Shown here: positions 55,302 to 64,000 of the stretch, in pieces
Numbering within the stretch: position 1 is the first letter of the stretch
How the letters are laid out: every line of letters begins with the position of its first letter
Source: Actibacterium sp.
GTDB taxonomy: Bacteria; Pseudomonadota; Alphaproteobacteria; Rhodobacterales; Rhodobacteraceae
Assembly (NCBI GenBank): GCA_016278325.1
Contig: JADQCB010000008.1
Span: 62,001-126,000 of the forward strand
Direction of reading: 5' to 3'
DNA: 64,000 bases
Made by a program: the position numbers and the translations under genes
Notes under the pieces: model-generated
Told to the model about the DNA's origin: nothing
Databases searched by the model: none
The model's input: only the letters and a program-made list of their open reading frames with translations

Positions 55302-55411
55302 GGCCCGTCTCCCTTTCATTGCGTGGCTCGATGCACGGCCCGAAGGCCATGCCACAGATATGGGAACCGCCGGGTGAAGTTGAAACAGCAAGCCGGCGGC
55401 GGGAAAAGCGC

Positions 55412-56401
55412 TCAGGACAGTTTCAGGACGATCTTGCCGATATGCTGGCTGGTTTCCATGCGGGCATGGGCGTCGGCGGCCTGGTCCAGCGGAAACTCGG
55501 AATCCATCACCGGCGCCAGACGGCCCGCCGCCAGCAGCGGCCAGACCTTTTCGCGCAGTTCCGATGCGATCCGGGCCTTGGCCAGGTCCGATTGCGGCCG
55601 CAGGGTCGAGCCTGTCACGCTCAGCCGTCGCGCCATGATCTGGGCGAAATTCACCTCGGCTTTCGGCCCGGTCAGGAACGCAATGTGAACCATCCGCCCC
55701 TCGTCGGCCAAAGCCTTGATGTTGCGCGGGATATAATCGCCGCCCACCATGTCGAGGATCAGGTTCGCGCCGCCCTCGGCCTGAACCACCGCGACAAAAT
55801 CCTCTTCGCGGTAATTGATCGCACGCTCGGCGCCCAGCCGGGTGCAGACGGCGCATTTTTCCGCTGATCCGGCGGTGGTGAAAACCCGCGCGCCGAAGAT
55901 CCGGGCCAGCTGGATCGCCGTGGTCCCGATGCCCGAGGATCCGCCATGCACCAGGAATCGTTCGCCGGCCGTCAGCCCGCCGCGCATGAAGACGTTGGAC
56001 CATACCGTGAAACATGTCTCGGGCAGGCAGGCCGCCGATCGCATGTCCATGCCATCGGGCACCGGCAGCGCATGGGCCGCCGGGGTCGCCACATATTGGG
56101 CATAGCCGCCGCCGGGCAACAGGGCACAGACCTTGTCCCCGATGGCCCAGCCGGTGACACCGGCCCCCAGCGCCACGATCGTTCCCGCGCCTTCCAGCCC
56201 CGGCAGGTCCGAGGCCGTGGGCGGCGGCGCGTAGGCCCCCGCGCGCTGCAACGCGTCCGGCCGGTTGACGCCCGCATAGTCCAGCCGGATGACGATTTCG
56301 CCGGTGCGCGGCCGGGGCAGCGGGCGCTCCGCGGGGCGCAACACCTCGGGGCCGCCGGGGCGGGATATCTCTATCGCGCGCATGGTTTCGGGCAGGTCCA
56401 T
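55412..56401 (-). CDS. NAD(P)H:quinone oxidoreductase (QOR, PIG3-type)
   Basis: A 329-aa zinc-free MDR enzyme. The N-terminal GroES-like domain has RAIEISRPGGPEVLRPAERPLPRP and DYAGVNRPDALQRAGAYAPPP. The coenzyme-binding part has FLVHGGSSGIGTTAIQLARIFGARVFTTAGS. PIG3-type oxidoreductases reduce quinones using NADPH. The second of the two Met codons at the start has GAGG eight bases upstream; the first (56407) overlaps the COQ9 stop by ATGA and is possible. It is cotranscribed with the COQ9 gene. Confidence 0.9.
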   Translation of the reverse strand: MDLPETMRAIEISRPGGPEVLRPAERPLPRPRTGEIVIRLDYAGVNRPDALQRAGAYAPPPTASDLPGLEGAGTIVALGAGVTGWAIGDKVCALLPGGGYAQYVATPAAHALPVPDGMDMRSAACLPETCFTVWSNVFMRGGLTAGERFLVHGGSSGIGTTAIQLARIFGARVFTTAGSAEKCAVCTRLGAERAINYREEDFVAVVQAEGGANLILDMVGGDYIPRNIKALADEGRMVHIAFLTGPKAEVNFAQIMARRLSVTGSTLRPQSDLAKARIASELREKVWPLLAAGRLAPVMDSEFPLDQAADAHARMETSQHIGKIVLKLS

Positions 56402-56403
56402 GA

Positions 56404-57114
56404 TCATTCCTCTTGCCTGTCGCCCGCCAGCTGGCCGGGCAGATCCGTGCGTTTCGGGCGCGGCGCCCTGATTTTCGACAGGGCCCAGTCGGGCCCGGCC
56501 AGCAGCGGCCGGAGCAGCGGGTTGGCCTTGACTTGCGCCTTGACCTTCTCGACCTGCATCACGTCATCGACGCGACGGTCGAGGAATTCCCAGCTGCGCA
56601 CATGGCCGGGGCTGTCATCGCCCAGCCAGAAAAGCAGGGTGCTGCCATAGACGCCCGACAGCGTCATCCGCTTGGTATACCAGTTCACGTCGTCGGAGCT
56701 GTCGCCCAGCGTGCGCCAGATCAGGTCGCTCGTGGCCCACAGCGCGCGGGCCCCATCGGCGGCGTATTGCGGCAAGGCGAACAGCGAAGACGCGCGGCGC
56801 ACCGCTTCCTTGTCCTCGATCGCTTCCAGCCGGAACCGCACCGCGGTGGTGATCCGGTCGCGAAACCGCAACGCCGACAGGTCGGTGGCCGCCAGCCGCG
56901 CAACCATCGCGCGGTCGCCGCGACGGTGCATCGCAAGCGCAAGGTCCACCGCCCCGCGCGGGCAGATGGCGCGCGCCAGCCCCGGCTCCAGCCGCGAATC
57001 GTCGATCGCGGCGCGGAAGGTCGCCGCGCTCCAGCCATCGAACGCCACATGCGGCAGCGCCGCGTCCAGCAGCGTCTGTATCACAGCCTCAGGCTCGGTC
57101 CCGGCTTCGGTCAT
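56404..57114 (-). CDS. COQ9 family ubiquinone biosynthesis protein
   Basis: A 236-aa all-helical protein with the COQ9 core: RFRDRITTAVRFRLEAIEDKEAVRRASSLFALPQYAADGARALWATSDLIWRTLGDSSDDVNWYTKRMTLSGVYGSTLLFWLGD. In mitochondria COQ9 binds lipids and delivers quinone intermediates to COQ7. The bacterial form has the same fold (TetR-derived). The N-terminal QTLLDAALPHVAFDGWSAATFRAA keeps the remnant HTH. It is divergent from rpsU. Confidence 0.92.
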   Translation of the reverse strand: MTEAGTEPEAVIQTLLDAALPHVAFDGWSAATFRAAIDDSRLEPGLARAICPRGAVDLALAMHRRGDRAMVARLAATDLSALRFRDRITTAVRFRLEAIEDKEAVRRASSLFALPQYAADGARALWATSDLIWRTLGDSSDDVNWYTKRMTLSGVYGSTLLFWLGDDSPGHVRSWEFLDRRVDDVMQVEKVKAQVKANPLLRPLLAGPDWALSKIRAPRPKRTDLPGQLAGDRQEE

Positions 57115-57142
57115 CGGCGCCTCCTTTCCCCATCTCGGAGTG

Positions 57143-57171
57143 TAGACAAGCCAATCGTGCTTTGCTATGGG
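57143..57171 (+). promoter_or_regulatory. Candidate rpsU promoter
   Basis: TAGACA, 17 bases, TATGGG, located 55-83 bases upstream of the rpsU ATG. The -35 agrees with consensus at five of six positions; the -10 is weak. It is the best match in the divergent gap between the COQ9-family gene and rpsU. Confidence 0.35.
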
Positions 57172-57225
57172 GACACTTCCTGCAACTTGACCGTAACTTC
57201 AACCTAGAAAGGTGGTGACAACCAC

Positions 57226-57432
57226 ATGCAGGTCAGTGTTCGCGACAACAACGTCGATCAGGCGCTTCGTGCCCTGAAGAAGAAGCTTCAGCGTGAAGGT
57301 GTCTTCCGTGAGATGAAACTCCGGCAGCACTTCGAAAAGCCTTCCGAGAAGAAAGCGCGCCAGAAGGCCGAGGCCATTCGCCGCGCGCGCAAGCTCGCCC
57401 GCAAGAAGGCCCAGCGCGAAGGTCTGCTTTAA
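57226..57432 (+). CDS. rpsU: 30S ribosomal protein S21
   Basis: A 68-aa S21, [47 protein letters not shown] followed by a highly basic C-terminal helix. It is of normal length and composition for the alphaproteobacterial protein and binds near the 3' end of 16S rRNA. AAAGGTGGTGAC upstream is the ribosome-binding site. It is monocistronic, with its own terminator. Confidence 0.97.
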   Translation: MQVSVRDNNVDQALRALKKKLQREGVFREMKLRQHFEKPSEKKARQKAEAIRRARKLARKKAQREGLL

Positions 57433-57472
57433 GACCGACGATGCGAACCGGGGCGACGACCCCAGTGCGACG

Positions 57473-57507
57473 ACCCCCGCGGCCCAGCCCCGGGGGTTTG
57501 TTGTTTT
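57473..57507 (+). terminator. Rho-independent terminator after rpsU
   Basis: ACCCCCG (57473-57479) pairs with CGGGGGT (57491-57497) around an 11-base GC-rich loop, followed by TTTGTTGTTTT. It lies 40 bases after the rpsU stop. Confidence 0.85.
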
Positions 57508-57616
57508 CAGGGCCCGATCGGCAGGCGTGGCACCGACATCTGGCCCGAAGTGCCGGCGCGCGACCGGGCCCGGGCTGATCGGCCCGGACGAACCGGGGTC
57601 GGAGAGGCACAACACA

Positions 57617-58075
57617 CTAAAGCGGCAGCGCGGTGGTCTTGAAAACGGTCTTGAGCGCGAAACTCGAATGCATCTGCGCCACCCCCGGCAGGCGGGTAAG
57701 ATGCTGGCGATGGATGCGGGCGAAATCCTCGCTGTCGCGCGCCGCGATCTTGAGAAGGTAATCGAAACTGCCGGCCATCAGGTGACATTCCAGCACGTCG
57801 GGGATCAGCCCGACCTGGCGTTCGAAACTATCCAGCAGGTCGTCGGCCTGGCTGGACAGGGTGATCTCCACGAACACCGTCGTCGCGCGATCCATCTGCC
57901 GCGGATCCAGCAACGCGACATATTCGCGTATCGCGCCGCTCTTTTCCAGCCGGTGGACCCTGCGGTGGCAGGCCGAGGGTGACAGGTTGACCCGCTCGCT
58001 CAGCTCGGCATTCGAGATACGCCCGGCTTTCTGCAATGCCCGCAGGATGCGGCGATCCGTTTCGTCCAGTTCCAT
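57617..58075 (-). CDS. Lrp/AsnC family regulator (AldR-like)
   Basis: A 152-aa feast/famine regulator. The HTH lies in DRRILRALQKAGRISNAELSERVNLSPSACHRRVHRLEKSGAI, and the RAM/Lrp ligand domain in VFVEITLSSQADDLLDSFERQVGLIPDVLECHLMAGSFDYLLKIAARDSEDFARIHRQHLTRLPGVAQMHSSFALKTV. It is divergent from ald, 135 bases apart. AldR-type regulators of this family activate alanine dehydrogenase in response to alanine in other alphaproteobacteria. Confidence 0.92.
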   Translation of the reverse strand: MELDETDRRILRALQKAGRISNAELSERVNLSPSACHRRVHRLEKSGAIREYVALLDPRQMDRATTVFVEITLSSQADDLLDSFERQVGLIPDVLECHLMAGSFDYLLKIAARDSEDFARIHRQHLTRLPGVAQMHSSFALKTVFKTTALPL

Positions 58076-58146
58076 CTGCGCGCATGATCCTTCGATGTAT
58101 TCGCGGGATTCGTGATTTTTCTTGCGGCAAAAGAGACGAGTGACGC

Positions 58147-58167
58147 CGAAATATCAATGCAATTTCG
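58147..58167. promoter_or_regulatory. Inverted repeat between Lrp-type regulator and ald
   Basis: CGAAAT-ATCAATGCA-ATTTCG: exact 6-base arms with an AT-rich 9-base centre, 44 bases upstream of the ald ATG. The size and AT-rich core suit an Lrp-family dimer site, so the neighbouring AldR-like protein is the likely binder. Confidence 0.5.
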
Positions 58168-58210
58168 CGGCGTGGCGCGCAGAGTTCCGCAAGGACGAGG
58201 AGGAGTCGCC

Positions 58211-59329
58211 ATGCAGATCGGATGCCCGAAAGAGATCAAGCCGCAGGAATACCGGGTCGGGATGACCCCGAATGCCGCGCACGAGGCCGTGGCCCATGGC
58301 CACAGCGTCCTTGTCGAATCAGGGGCGGGGCTCGGCGCGGGTTTCGCCGATTCCGATTATCTTTCCGCCGGGGCCGAGATCGCCGAGACGGCCGAGGATG
58401 TCTTCGCCCGGGCCGAAATGATCGTGAAGGTGAAAGAACCGCAGGCGGCCGAGCGCAAGCGGCTGCGCGAAGGGCAGATCCTGTTCACATATCTGCACCT
58501 GGCGCCGGATCCGGCGCAGACCCGCGATCTACTGGACAGCGGCGTAACCGCGATCGCCTATGAAACCGTGACCGACGATCGCGGCGGCCTGCCCCTTCTT
58601 GCACCGATGTCCGAGGTCGCCGGCCGGCTGGCCCCGCAGATGGGTGCATGGACCCTGCAAAAGGCCAATGGCGGGCGCGGCGTTCTGATGGGCGGCGTGC
58701 CGGGCGTCGGCCCGGCCCGTGTGCTGGTGATCGGCGGTGGCGTGGTCGGCACCCATGCGGCGCGGATCGCCGCCGGGATGGGGGCGGACGTGACCGTGCT
58801 CGACCGGTCGCTGCCGCGGCTGCGCTATCTCGACGACGTGTTCGGCGGCGTGTTCAACACCGGCTATTCCTCGGCCGGGCTACTGGCCGAACACCTGACC
58901 CAGGCCGACATGGTGGTCGGCGCGGTCCTGATCCCCGGCGCGGCGGCGCCCAAGCTGGTGACGCGCGCACAGCTTTCGACGATGAAGCCCGGCGCGGCGT
59001 TGGTCGATGTGGCGATCGACCAGGGCGGCTGTTTCGAAACGTCGAAACCCACCACGCATGAAGACCCGATCTATGACGTGGACGGGATCATGCATTATTG
59101 CGTGGCCAACATGCCCGGCGCGGTGGCGCGCACCTCGACGATCGCGCTTGGCAACGCGACCATGCCCTACATGCTGGCGCTGGCCGACAAGGGCTGGCGG
59201 CAGGCCTGCGCCGACGATCCCCACCTGCTGGACGGGCTGAACGTGCATGCCGGCCAGCTGACCTATTACGCGGTGGGCAAGGCGTTGGGGATCGACGTGG
59301 TCTCGCCCCAGCTCGTTCTCCGGCAGTGA
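58211..59329 (+). CDS. ald: Alanine dehydrogenase
   Basis: A 372-aa NAD-dependent enzyme interconverting L-alanine and pyruvate plus ammonia. [31 protein letters not shown] is the family start. [28 protein letters not shown] holds catalytic residues (Lys and His), and [28 protein letters not shown] is the NAD fold. The ORF reads further upstream, but GAGGAGGAG precedes this ATG. It is followed by a clear terminator. Regulation by the divergent Lrp-type protein is expected. Confidence 0.96.
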   Translation: MQIGCPKEIKPQEYRVGMTPNAAHEAVAHGHSVLVESGAGLGAGFADSDYLSAGAEIAETAEDVFARAEMIVKVKEPQAAERKRLREGQILFTYLHLAPDPAQTRDLLDSGVTAIAYETVTDDRGGLPLLAPMSEVAGRLAPQMGAWTLQKANGGRGVLMGGVPGVGPARVLVIGGGVVGTHAARIAAGMGADVTVLDRSLPRLRYLDDVFGGVFNTGYSSAGLLAEHLTQADMVVGAVLIPGAAAPKLVTRAQLSTMKPGAALVDVAIDQGGCFETSKPTTHEDPIYDVDGIMHYCVANMPGAVARTSTIALGNATMPYMLALADKGWRQACADDPHLLDGLNVHAGQLTYYAVGKALGIDVVSPQLVLRQ

Positions 59330-59335
59330 GGCGGG

Positions 59336-59363
59336 CGGCCCGCCGCACCCGGCGGGCCGTTTT
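59336..59363. terminator. Rho-independent terminator between ald and mscL
   Basis: CGGCCCGCC (59336-59344) pairs perfectly with GGCGGGCCG (59351-59359), 6-base loop, then TTTT. It begins 6 bases after the ald stop and ends 1 base before the end of the convergent mscL, so it probably serves ald. Confidence 0.85.
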
Positions 59364-59364
59364 C

Positions 59365-59805
59365 TCAGGCCGCCGGCCGCGCCTTGAGAAGGTCGCGGAT
59401 CTCGGCCAGCAACTGTTCCTGGCTCGGGCCTGTCGGGGCATCGACCGGGGCGGCCTCCTGCTTTCGTACGGCGGCATCCTTGATCTTGTTGACGTACCGC
59501 ACCAGCAGGAACACCACGAAGGCGATAATCAGGAAATTGATCACCGCCATGATGAAGGCGCCATAGGCGAATACCGCCGCGCCGGCATCGCGTGCCTCGG
59601 CCAGCGACGCATAAGGGCCATCGCCGCTGAGCACCACGAACATGTTGGAAAAATCGATCCCGCCGATGATCAGCCCGATGATCGGATTGATCAGATCGCT
59701 CACCAGCGAGCTGACGATCGCCGTGAAGGCCGCCCCGATTATGATACCGACGGCCATGTCCATGACATTGCCCTTGGCGATGAAAGTCCTGAATTCCTGA
59801 AACAT
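59365..59805 (-). CDS. mscL: Large-conductance mechanosensitive channel MscL
   Basis: A 146-aa pentameric channel subunit that opens under membrane tension. [49 protein letters not shown] contains the N-terminal amphipathic helix and pore helix TM1. A periplasmic loop follows, then TM2 [25 protein letters not shown] and the C-terminal bundle [15 protein letters not shown]. Complete and of normal length. Confidence 0.97.
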   Translation of the reverse strand: MFQEFRTFIAKGNVMDMAVGIIIGAAFTAIVSSLVSDLINPIIGLIIGGIDFSNMFVVLSGDGPYASLAEARDAGAAVFAYGAFIMAVINFLIIAFVVFLLVRYVNKIKDAAVRKQEAAPVDAPTGPSQEQLLAEIRDLLKARPAA

Positions 59806-59930
59806 CCTGTCCTCGCATGAAAGGGGACGGAAATCGGCCCCGATTTCATCCTAGCATGTTTGTTTCTGCCTTCTGACAGGATTATACCGGTACCGGAACG
59901 GGCCGGACTGCGCCCGAAAACGGAGGCAGA

Positions 59931-60629
59931 ATGACCGATCTTGCAGATTTTCCGATCACCCGGCGCTGGCCGCCGAAAAATCCGGCGCATATCCAGTATT
60001 ACGGCTGGACCACGCCCAACGGCCAGAAGGTTTCGATCGCGCTGGAGGAGTTGGCCCTGCCCTATGACGCGCATCCGGTCAGGTTGGGCGAGGACGATCA
60101 GCACAGCCCGGCCTTCCTGTCGTTGAACCCGAACAACAAGATCCCCGCGATCATCGACCCCGACGGGCCGGGCGGCCGGCCGCTTGCCCTGTTCGAAAGC
60201 GGCGCGATCCTGGTCTATCTGGCGGAAAAGACCGGCCGCCTGCTGCCGGCCGATCCGGCGGCTCGCTATGACGTCCTGCAATGGCTGATGTGGCAGATGG
60301 GCGGCCTGGGGCCCATGTTCGGCCAGCTTGGCTGGTTTCGCGGCGCCGGAAAGGAGATCGAGGATCGACGCCCCGTCCAGCGATACGAGAAGGAAAGCGC
60401 GCGCCTGCTGCGGGTTCTGGATCAGCAGCTGGCCGATCGCAGCTGGATCTGCGGCGACTATTCCATTGCCGATATCGCCACCGCGCCCTGGCTGCGCACG
60501 ATGCGCGATTTCTACAAGGCCGGCGACGTGGTCGGCTGGGACAGCCTGGAAAACGTCCCGGCCTATCTCGACCGCTTCCTGGCCCGCGACGCGGTGCGGC
60601 GCGGATTGCGGCAGCCGCCGACGGACTGA
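59931..60629 (+). CDS. Glutathione S-transferase, Nu-class (YghU/YfcG-like)
   Basis: A 232-aa GST. IQYYGWTTPNGQKVSIALEEL is the start of the thioredoxin-like domain, with TTPNG characteristic of the Nu class, where Thr and Asn take the place of the usual Ser/Cys and the enzyme acts as a disulfide-bond reductase. NPNNKIPAIIDPDG...ALFESGAILVYLAEKTG binds glutathione. The C-terminal helical domain ends LARDAVRRGL. It converges with ytoQ, 5 bases between stops. Confidence 0.92.
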   Translation: MTDLADFPITRRWPPKNPAHIQYYGWTTPNGQKVSIALEELALPYDAHPVRLGEDDQHSPAFLSLNPNNKIPAIIDPDGPGGRPLALFESGAILVYLAEKTGRLLPADPAARYDVLQWLMWQMGGLGPMFGQLGWFRGAGKEIEDRRPVQRYEKESARLLRVLDQQLADRSWICGDYSIADIATAPWLRTMRDFYKAGDVVGWDSLENVPAYLDRFLARDAVRRGLRQPPTD

Positions 60630-60634
60630 GCCCG

Positions 60635-61084
60635 CTATCGCGGCAATTCGCCGGTCAGAACGTAACGCAGGATGGCGACCACCTGCTGCGGTGTGCGGGC
60701 GACCGCCAGCGCCGCGGCATCCACCTCTTTCAGCGCATGGTCATGTTCGCCCGGTTGCAGCACGATCAGCGATTTGCCAAGCGCCGCCGCCTGCCCCGCG
60801 TCAAAGGCCGCGTTCCATTGCTTGTATTTCTCGCCGAAGCGCACGACGACGACATCGGCATCGGCCAGCCCCTTGCGGGTGCGGATGGCATTGATCGCCG
60901 CGCCCTTTCGGTCGTGCCAGAACTTGTCATCCTCGGTCCCCAGGATCGCCACGCCGCAATCGTCGCTGGCGGCATGGTCGGTCACCGGGCCGTCGAATGC
61001 CACGTCCAGCCCGGCCGCGCCCTGCATGACCTGCGCGCGCCAATCGCTGTGAATCTCGCCTGACAGATAAACCTTCAGAGTCAT
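60635..61084 (-). CDS. ytoQ: YtoQ family protein
   Basis: A 149-aa protein. KVYLSGEIHSDWRAQV is the YtoQ signature, followed by VTDHAASDDCGVAILG, DRKGAAINAIRTRKGLADADVVVVRFGEKYKQWNAAFDAGQAAALGKSLIVLQPGEHDHALKEVDAAALAVARTPQQVV. The fold resembles nucleoside 2-deoxyribosyltransferases, but no activity is proven. It overlaps the phosphoribosyltransferase gene by 4 bp (ATGA). Confidence 0.9.
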   Translation of the reverse strand: MTLKVYLSGEIHSDWRAQVMQGAAGLDVAFDGPVTDHAASDDCGVAILGTEDDKFWHDRKGAAINAIRTRKGLADADVVVVRFGEKYKQWNAAFDAGQAAALGKSLIVLQPGEHDHALKEVDAAALAVARTPQQVVAILRYVLTGELPR

Positions 61085-61740
61085 TCGTCCTCCGCTTCGC
61101 TTCGCCCTGTTTCCGCGCGCATCGCCGCGGCGACCTCGGCATCGCTGACCTGATCGAACCGCGCATAATGCGCCCCCACCGCTTGAAACAGATGCGGCAC
61201 CTCAAGGCAAATCAGCCGGTCCACCAGCGGCCGGATTTCGGCAATCGCGGCGCGCGGGGCGACCGGAACGGCCAGCCAGATCGCGCGCGGTGACCGCTGC
61301 CGCAGCGCCGTCAGCGCGGCCCGGACGGTGGCGCCGGTGGCGATCCCGTCATCGACCACGATCGCGGTGCGCCCCTCGACATCGACCGGCGCGCGCCCCT
61401 GGAGATAGGTCTTTCGCCGGGTTTCGATCTCGTCGAGCTTTTCGCGGATGGCATCGTCGAAATCGGCCTCGCTCTGGCCCAGCATTCGCAGCACGTCGCG
61501 GTTGAACACGACCTGATGTGCCGCCCCGTCGACCACCGCGCCCGCGGCCAGCTCGGGCTGGCCCGGCACACCCAGCTTGCGCACCATCAGCAGATCGAGC
61601 GGCGCGTTCAGGCGCCGGGCGACGGGTTGCGCGACCGGGACCCCGCCGCGCGGCAACGCCAGCACCACCGGTGCATCGGGCGCCTCGGCGGCCACAGCCT
61701 CGGCCAGGGCGGCGCCGGCCTCGTCACGATCCTTGAACAT
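61081..61740 (-). CDS. Phosphoribosyltransferase family protein
   Basis: A 219-aa PRTase-fold protein. VVLALPRGGVPVAQPVARRLNAPLDLLMVRKLGVPGQPELAAGAV precedes the PRPP-binding loop TAIVVDDGIATGATVRAAL. Similar proteins lie next to dienelactone-hydrolase or erythromycin-esterase domains in other genomes; here the gene stands with ytoQ. The nucleobase or other acceptor is unknown. Confidence 0.9.
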   Translation of the reverse strand: MFKDRDEAGAALAEAVAAEAPDAPVVLALPRGGVPVAQPVARRLNAPLDLLMVRKLGVPGQPELAAGAVVDGAAHQVVFNRDVLRMLGQSEADFDDAIREKLDEIETRRKTYLQGRAPVDVEGRTAIVVDDGIATGATVRAALTALRQRSPRAIWLAVPVAPRAAIAEIRPLVDRLICLEVPHLFQAVGAHYARFDQVSDAEVAAAMRAETGRSEAEDE

Positions 61741-61821
61741 GGCAGCCTCGACAGCGCAATGCGACGATGCCAGAATGCCCGCCCGGACCCGCGCAATGCA
61801 AGCGCCAAGCGCGGGCGTGCA

Positions 61822-64000
61822 TCAGCGGCGCAGCGCGCCCCCCGTGGCCTTGCCGACCTTTTCCACGATGCGCGCGCCGACCGCTTCGATCTCTTTCTCG
61901 GTCAGGGTCTTTTCCCGCGGCTGCATCCGAACCGTGATCGCAAGCGATTTCTTGCCCGCGCCCAGGGTGCCGCCGACGAATTCATCGAAAACGCGCACTT
62001 CCTCGATCAGGGTCTTGTCGGCGCCGGCGGCGGCATTGACCAGGGCCTGCGCCTCGACATCGGCATCGACGACAAAGGCGAAATCGCGCTCGACCGGTTG
62101 CAGGTCGCTCGCGGCCAGCGCCGGGCGGGTGGTGCTGCGGTTTCGCGGAAACGGAGGCTGGTCGAGATAGATGGTGAAGCCCACGGCGGGGCCCGTCACC
62201 TCCAGCGCGCGCAGCACCCTTGGATGCAACTCGCCGAAAAACGCCATCACCTTTTTGGGCCCGAGGCAAATGCGGCCCGACCGCCCCGGATGCCAGCAAT
62301 CGGGCGCATCGCGCAGGATCTGCGCCCGCGACGGGGCGCCGATGGCGGCAAGCACGGCCTCGGCATCGGCCTTGGCATCATAGAGATCCACCGCCCGGCG
62401 CGCCCCATGCACGTCCTTCGGGCCGGTATGACCGACAAGCAGGCCCGAAGCCAGAAGATGCTGTTCATCGGGCTCGGCGCCGTGAAAGGCCGGGCCCAGC
62501 TCGAACAGCGCCAGATCGGCAAGCCCGCGCGCCTGGTTGCGCGCCGCCGCCTGCAACAGGCCGGGCAGCAGCGCCGGGCGCATATGGCTCATCTCCGACG
62601 AGATCGGGTTGTCCAGCATCGTGGCATCGTCGCCACCGCCGAACAGCCGGGCCGACGCCTGGTCGATGAAGGAATAGGTGACGCATTCGTTGTACCCAAG
62701 CGACGCGATGGTGCGCCGCGCCGTGGCCTCGCGGGTCTGCATCGGCGTCAGGATTCCCCGGGGCACGCCGACATGGGTCCGCGGCAGGCGCTTTCCCTCC
62801 AGCCGGGTCAGCGAGGCGACGCGCGCCACTTCTTCCACCAGATCGGCCTCGCCCAGCACGTCGGGGCGCCAGGGCGGAACATGGGCCATATCGCCCTCCA
62901 GCCGGAACCCCAGGGCGGTCAGGGTGCGGCGCTGTTCATCGGCGGGAATGTCCATACCGACCAGCGACCTTACCCGGGCCGGATCCAGCCGGTAGGCCCG
63001 CGAGGTATCGGGAATGCGCCCCGCCACCACGACCTCGGACGGCGTGCCGCCGCACAGGTCCAGGATCATCCTTGTGGCATGTTCGATTCCCTGCGGCGTC
63101 CATTCCGGGTCTATCCCGCGCTCGAACCGATAGCGCGCGTCGGAATTGATCTTCAACGCACGACCGGTCGCCGCCGTGCGGATCGGGTCGAAATAGGCGG
63201 CTTCCAGGAACACGTTCACGGTTTCGCCGGTGCAGCCCGTGTGAAGCCCGCCCATCACACCGGCCAGGCTCTCGACCCCGTTGCCGTCAGAGATCACGGT
63301 CATCCCGGGCTGCATCTCGTATTGCTTTTCATCCAGCGCCAGGAAGCTCTCGCCTCCCTCGGCCGCATGAACCCGCAGCTGCCCCTTGACCTTGTCGGCA
63401 TCGAAAACATGCAGCGGGCGGTTGCGGTCATAGGTGAAGAAATTGGTGATATCGACCAGCGCAGAGATCGGGCGCAAGCCGATCGCGCGCAGCCGATCCC
63501 GCAACCATTCCGGCGACGGCCCGTTCGTCACGCCCCGGATCACCCGGCCATAGAAGACCGGGCAGGCGCCCTTTTGCGTCTCCTTGTCGATCACCACATT
63601 GATCGGGCATTTGAACTGTCCCGGCACCGGATCGGCCTCGCGCGGCTTCAGTGTGCCCAGACCGCGCGCGGCCAGATCGCGCGCAATTCCACGCACGCCC
63701 AGCGCGTCGGGGCGGTTGGGGGTGATCGCGATCTCGATCACCGGATCCACCTTTGCCGGGTCATGTTCGGCCAGCCAGTCGACGAAGCGTTCGCCCACCT
63801 CGCCCGAGGAAAGTTCGATGATACCCTCATGCGCATCGCTGAGCTGCATCTCGCGCTCCGAACACATCATGCCGTGGCTTTCGACGCCGCGGATCTTGCC
63901 GACACCGATGGTGGTGTCGATGCCGGGCACATAGACGCCCGGATGGGCAATGACCACGGTAATGCCGGCCCGCGCGTTGGGCGCACCGCAAATGATCTGC
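61822..64000 (-). CDS. pheT: Phenylalanine-tRNA ligase beta subunit, 5' end off the window
   Basis: The N-terminal part is cut by the right edge; the frame stays open to base 64000 through QIICGAPNARAGITVVIAHPG, and about 700 residues plus are present. Domains visible in order: the end of the tRNA-binding OB domain (HGMMCSEREM), the B3/B4 editing domain (NVPAP-free region with EIAITPNRPDALGVRGIARDL, DITNFFTYDRNRPLHVFDADK), the B5 domain (LDPARVRSLVGMDIPADEQRRTLTALGF), the core (ECVTYSFIDQASARLFGG), and the ferredoxin-fold anticodon-binding domain (LQPVERDFAFVVDADVEAQALVNAA). It charges tRNA-Phe with PheS, which should lie further right. Confidence 0.96.
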   Translation of the reverse strand, partial: QIICGAPNARAGITVVIAHPGVYVPGIDTTIGVGKIRGVESHGMMCSEREMQLSDAHEGIIELSSGEVGERFVDWLAEHDPAKVDPVIEIAITPNRPDALGVRGIARDLAARGLGTLKPREADPVPGQFKCPINVVIDKETQKGACPVFYGRVIRGVTNGPSPEWLRDRLRAIGLRPISALVDITNFFTYDRNRPLHVFDADKVKGQLRVHAAEGGESFLALDEKQYEMQPGMTVISDGNGVESLAGVMGGLHTGCTGETVNVFLEAAYFDPIRTAATGRALKINSDARYRFERGIDPEWTPQGIEHATRMILDLCGGTPSEVVVAGRIPDTSRAYRLDPARVRSLVGMDIPADEQRRTLTALGFRLEGDMAHVPPWRPDVLGEADLVEEVARVASLTRLEGKRLPRTHVGVPRGILTPMQTREATARRTIASLGYNECVTYSFIDQASARLFGGGDDATMLDNPISSEMSHMRPALLPGLLQAAARNQARGLADLALFELGPAFHGAEPDEQHLLASGLLVGHTGPKDVHGARRAVDLYDAKADAEAVLAAIGAPSRAQILRDAPDCWHPGRSGRICLGPKKVMAFFGELHPRVLRALEVTGPAVGFTIYLDQPPFPRNRSTTRPALAASDLQPVERDFAFVVDADVEAQALVNAAAGADKTLIEEVRVFDEFVGGTLGAGKKSLAITVRMQPREKTLTEKEIEAVGARIVEKVGKATGGALRR

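Overview
The window is GC-rich bacterial chromosome with tightly packed genes, many ATGA or TGATG start-stop overlaps and Shine-Dalgarno-led starts. Gene content points to an alphaproteobacterium of the Rhodobacterales (Paracoccaceae/Roseobacteraceae): CobS/CobT cobaltochelatase genes, GapR, a DUF6280 protein, a PopZ-like protein next to tolC and pcm, COQ9, YtoQ, an Lrp-type regulator divergent from alanine dehydrogenase, and a Tat-exported branched-chain-type binding protein followed by acetyl-CoA synthetase. I saw no insertion sequence, phage, CRISPR array or rRNA. There is one tRNA (Val). It reads as ordinary core chromosome with several accessory operons.

Layout. 1-3000: end of a VOC-family gene, tRNA-Val, then (minus strand) an ECF sigma / RskA-type anti-sigma / fasciclin protein / periplasmic MsrB module. 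3100-6650: cobS, a membrane-anchored dual-specificity phosphatase and cobT. 6700-13300: aminopeptidase P, DUF427, a CLC chloride transporter, a small membrane protein, a D-lactate-dehydrogenase-type flavoprotein and an NTF2-like protein. 13400-18000: glutamate dehydrogenase divergent from three Tad-type pseudopilin genes, one with a vWA domain. 18000-26700: TetR regulator with a perfect operator, efp, DUF6280, PopZ-like, TolC, Pcm, GapR, a FadB-like protein with an eroded dehydrogenase half, and a DksA/TraR-type zinc-finger protein. 26850-28700: metallo-beta-lactamase-fold hydrolase plus a YeeE/YedE pair (sulfur metabolism). 28770-34660: an orphan FliM/FliN-like protein, a solute-symporter/histidine-kinase fusion with a small membrane protein and response regulator, and an ScfR/RamB-like regulator. 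34870-42160: liv-type ABC transporter and acsA.

42240-51220 is a sugar-acid regulon: a ribose-type ABC transporter and SMP-30 lactonase on the minus strand, a GAF histidine kinase and LuxR-type response regulator on the plus strand, and KDPGal aldolase with KDGal kinase. A cluster of TGCGGG half-sites lies between the transporter and the two-component genes. 51320-54590 holds the least understood pair: an ATP-grasp ligase followed by a 667-aa protein in which I see a papain-like Gln-Cys-His-Asn pattern. 54830-64000 is housekeeping: SpoIIAA-like, quinone oxidoreductase, COQ9, S21, Lrp/Ald, MscL, GST, YtoQ, phosphoribosyltransferase and the 5'-truncated pheT.

All calls come from reading the sequence; no database search was run. 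Coordinates were trimmed to the start codon best supported by a ribosome-binding site, gene overlap or family length.
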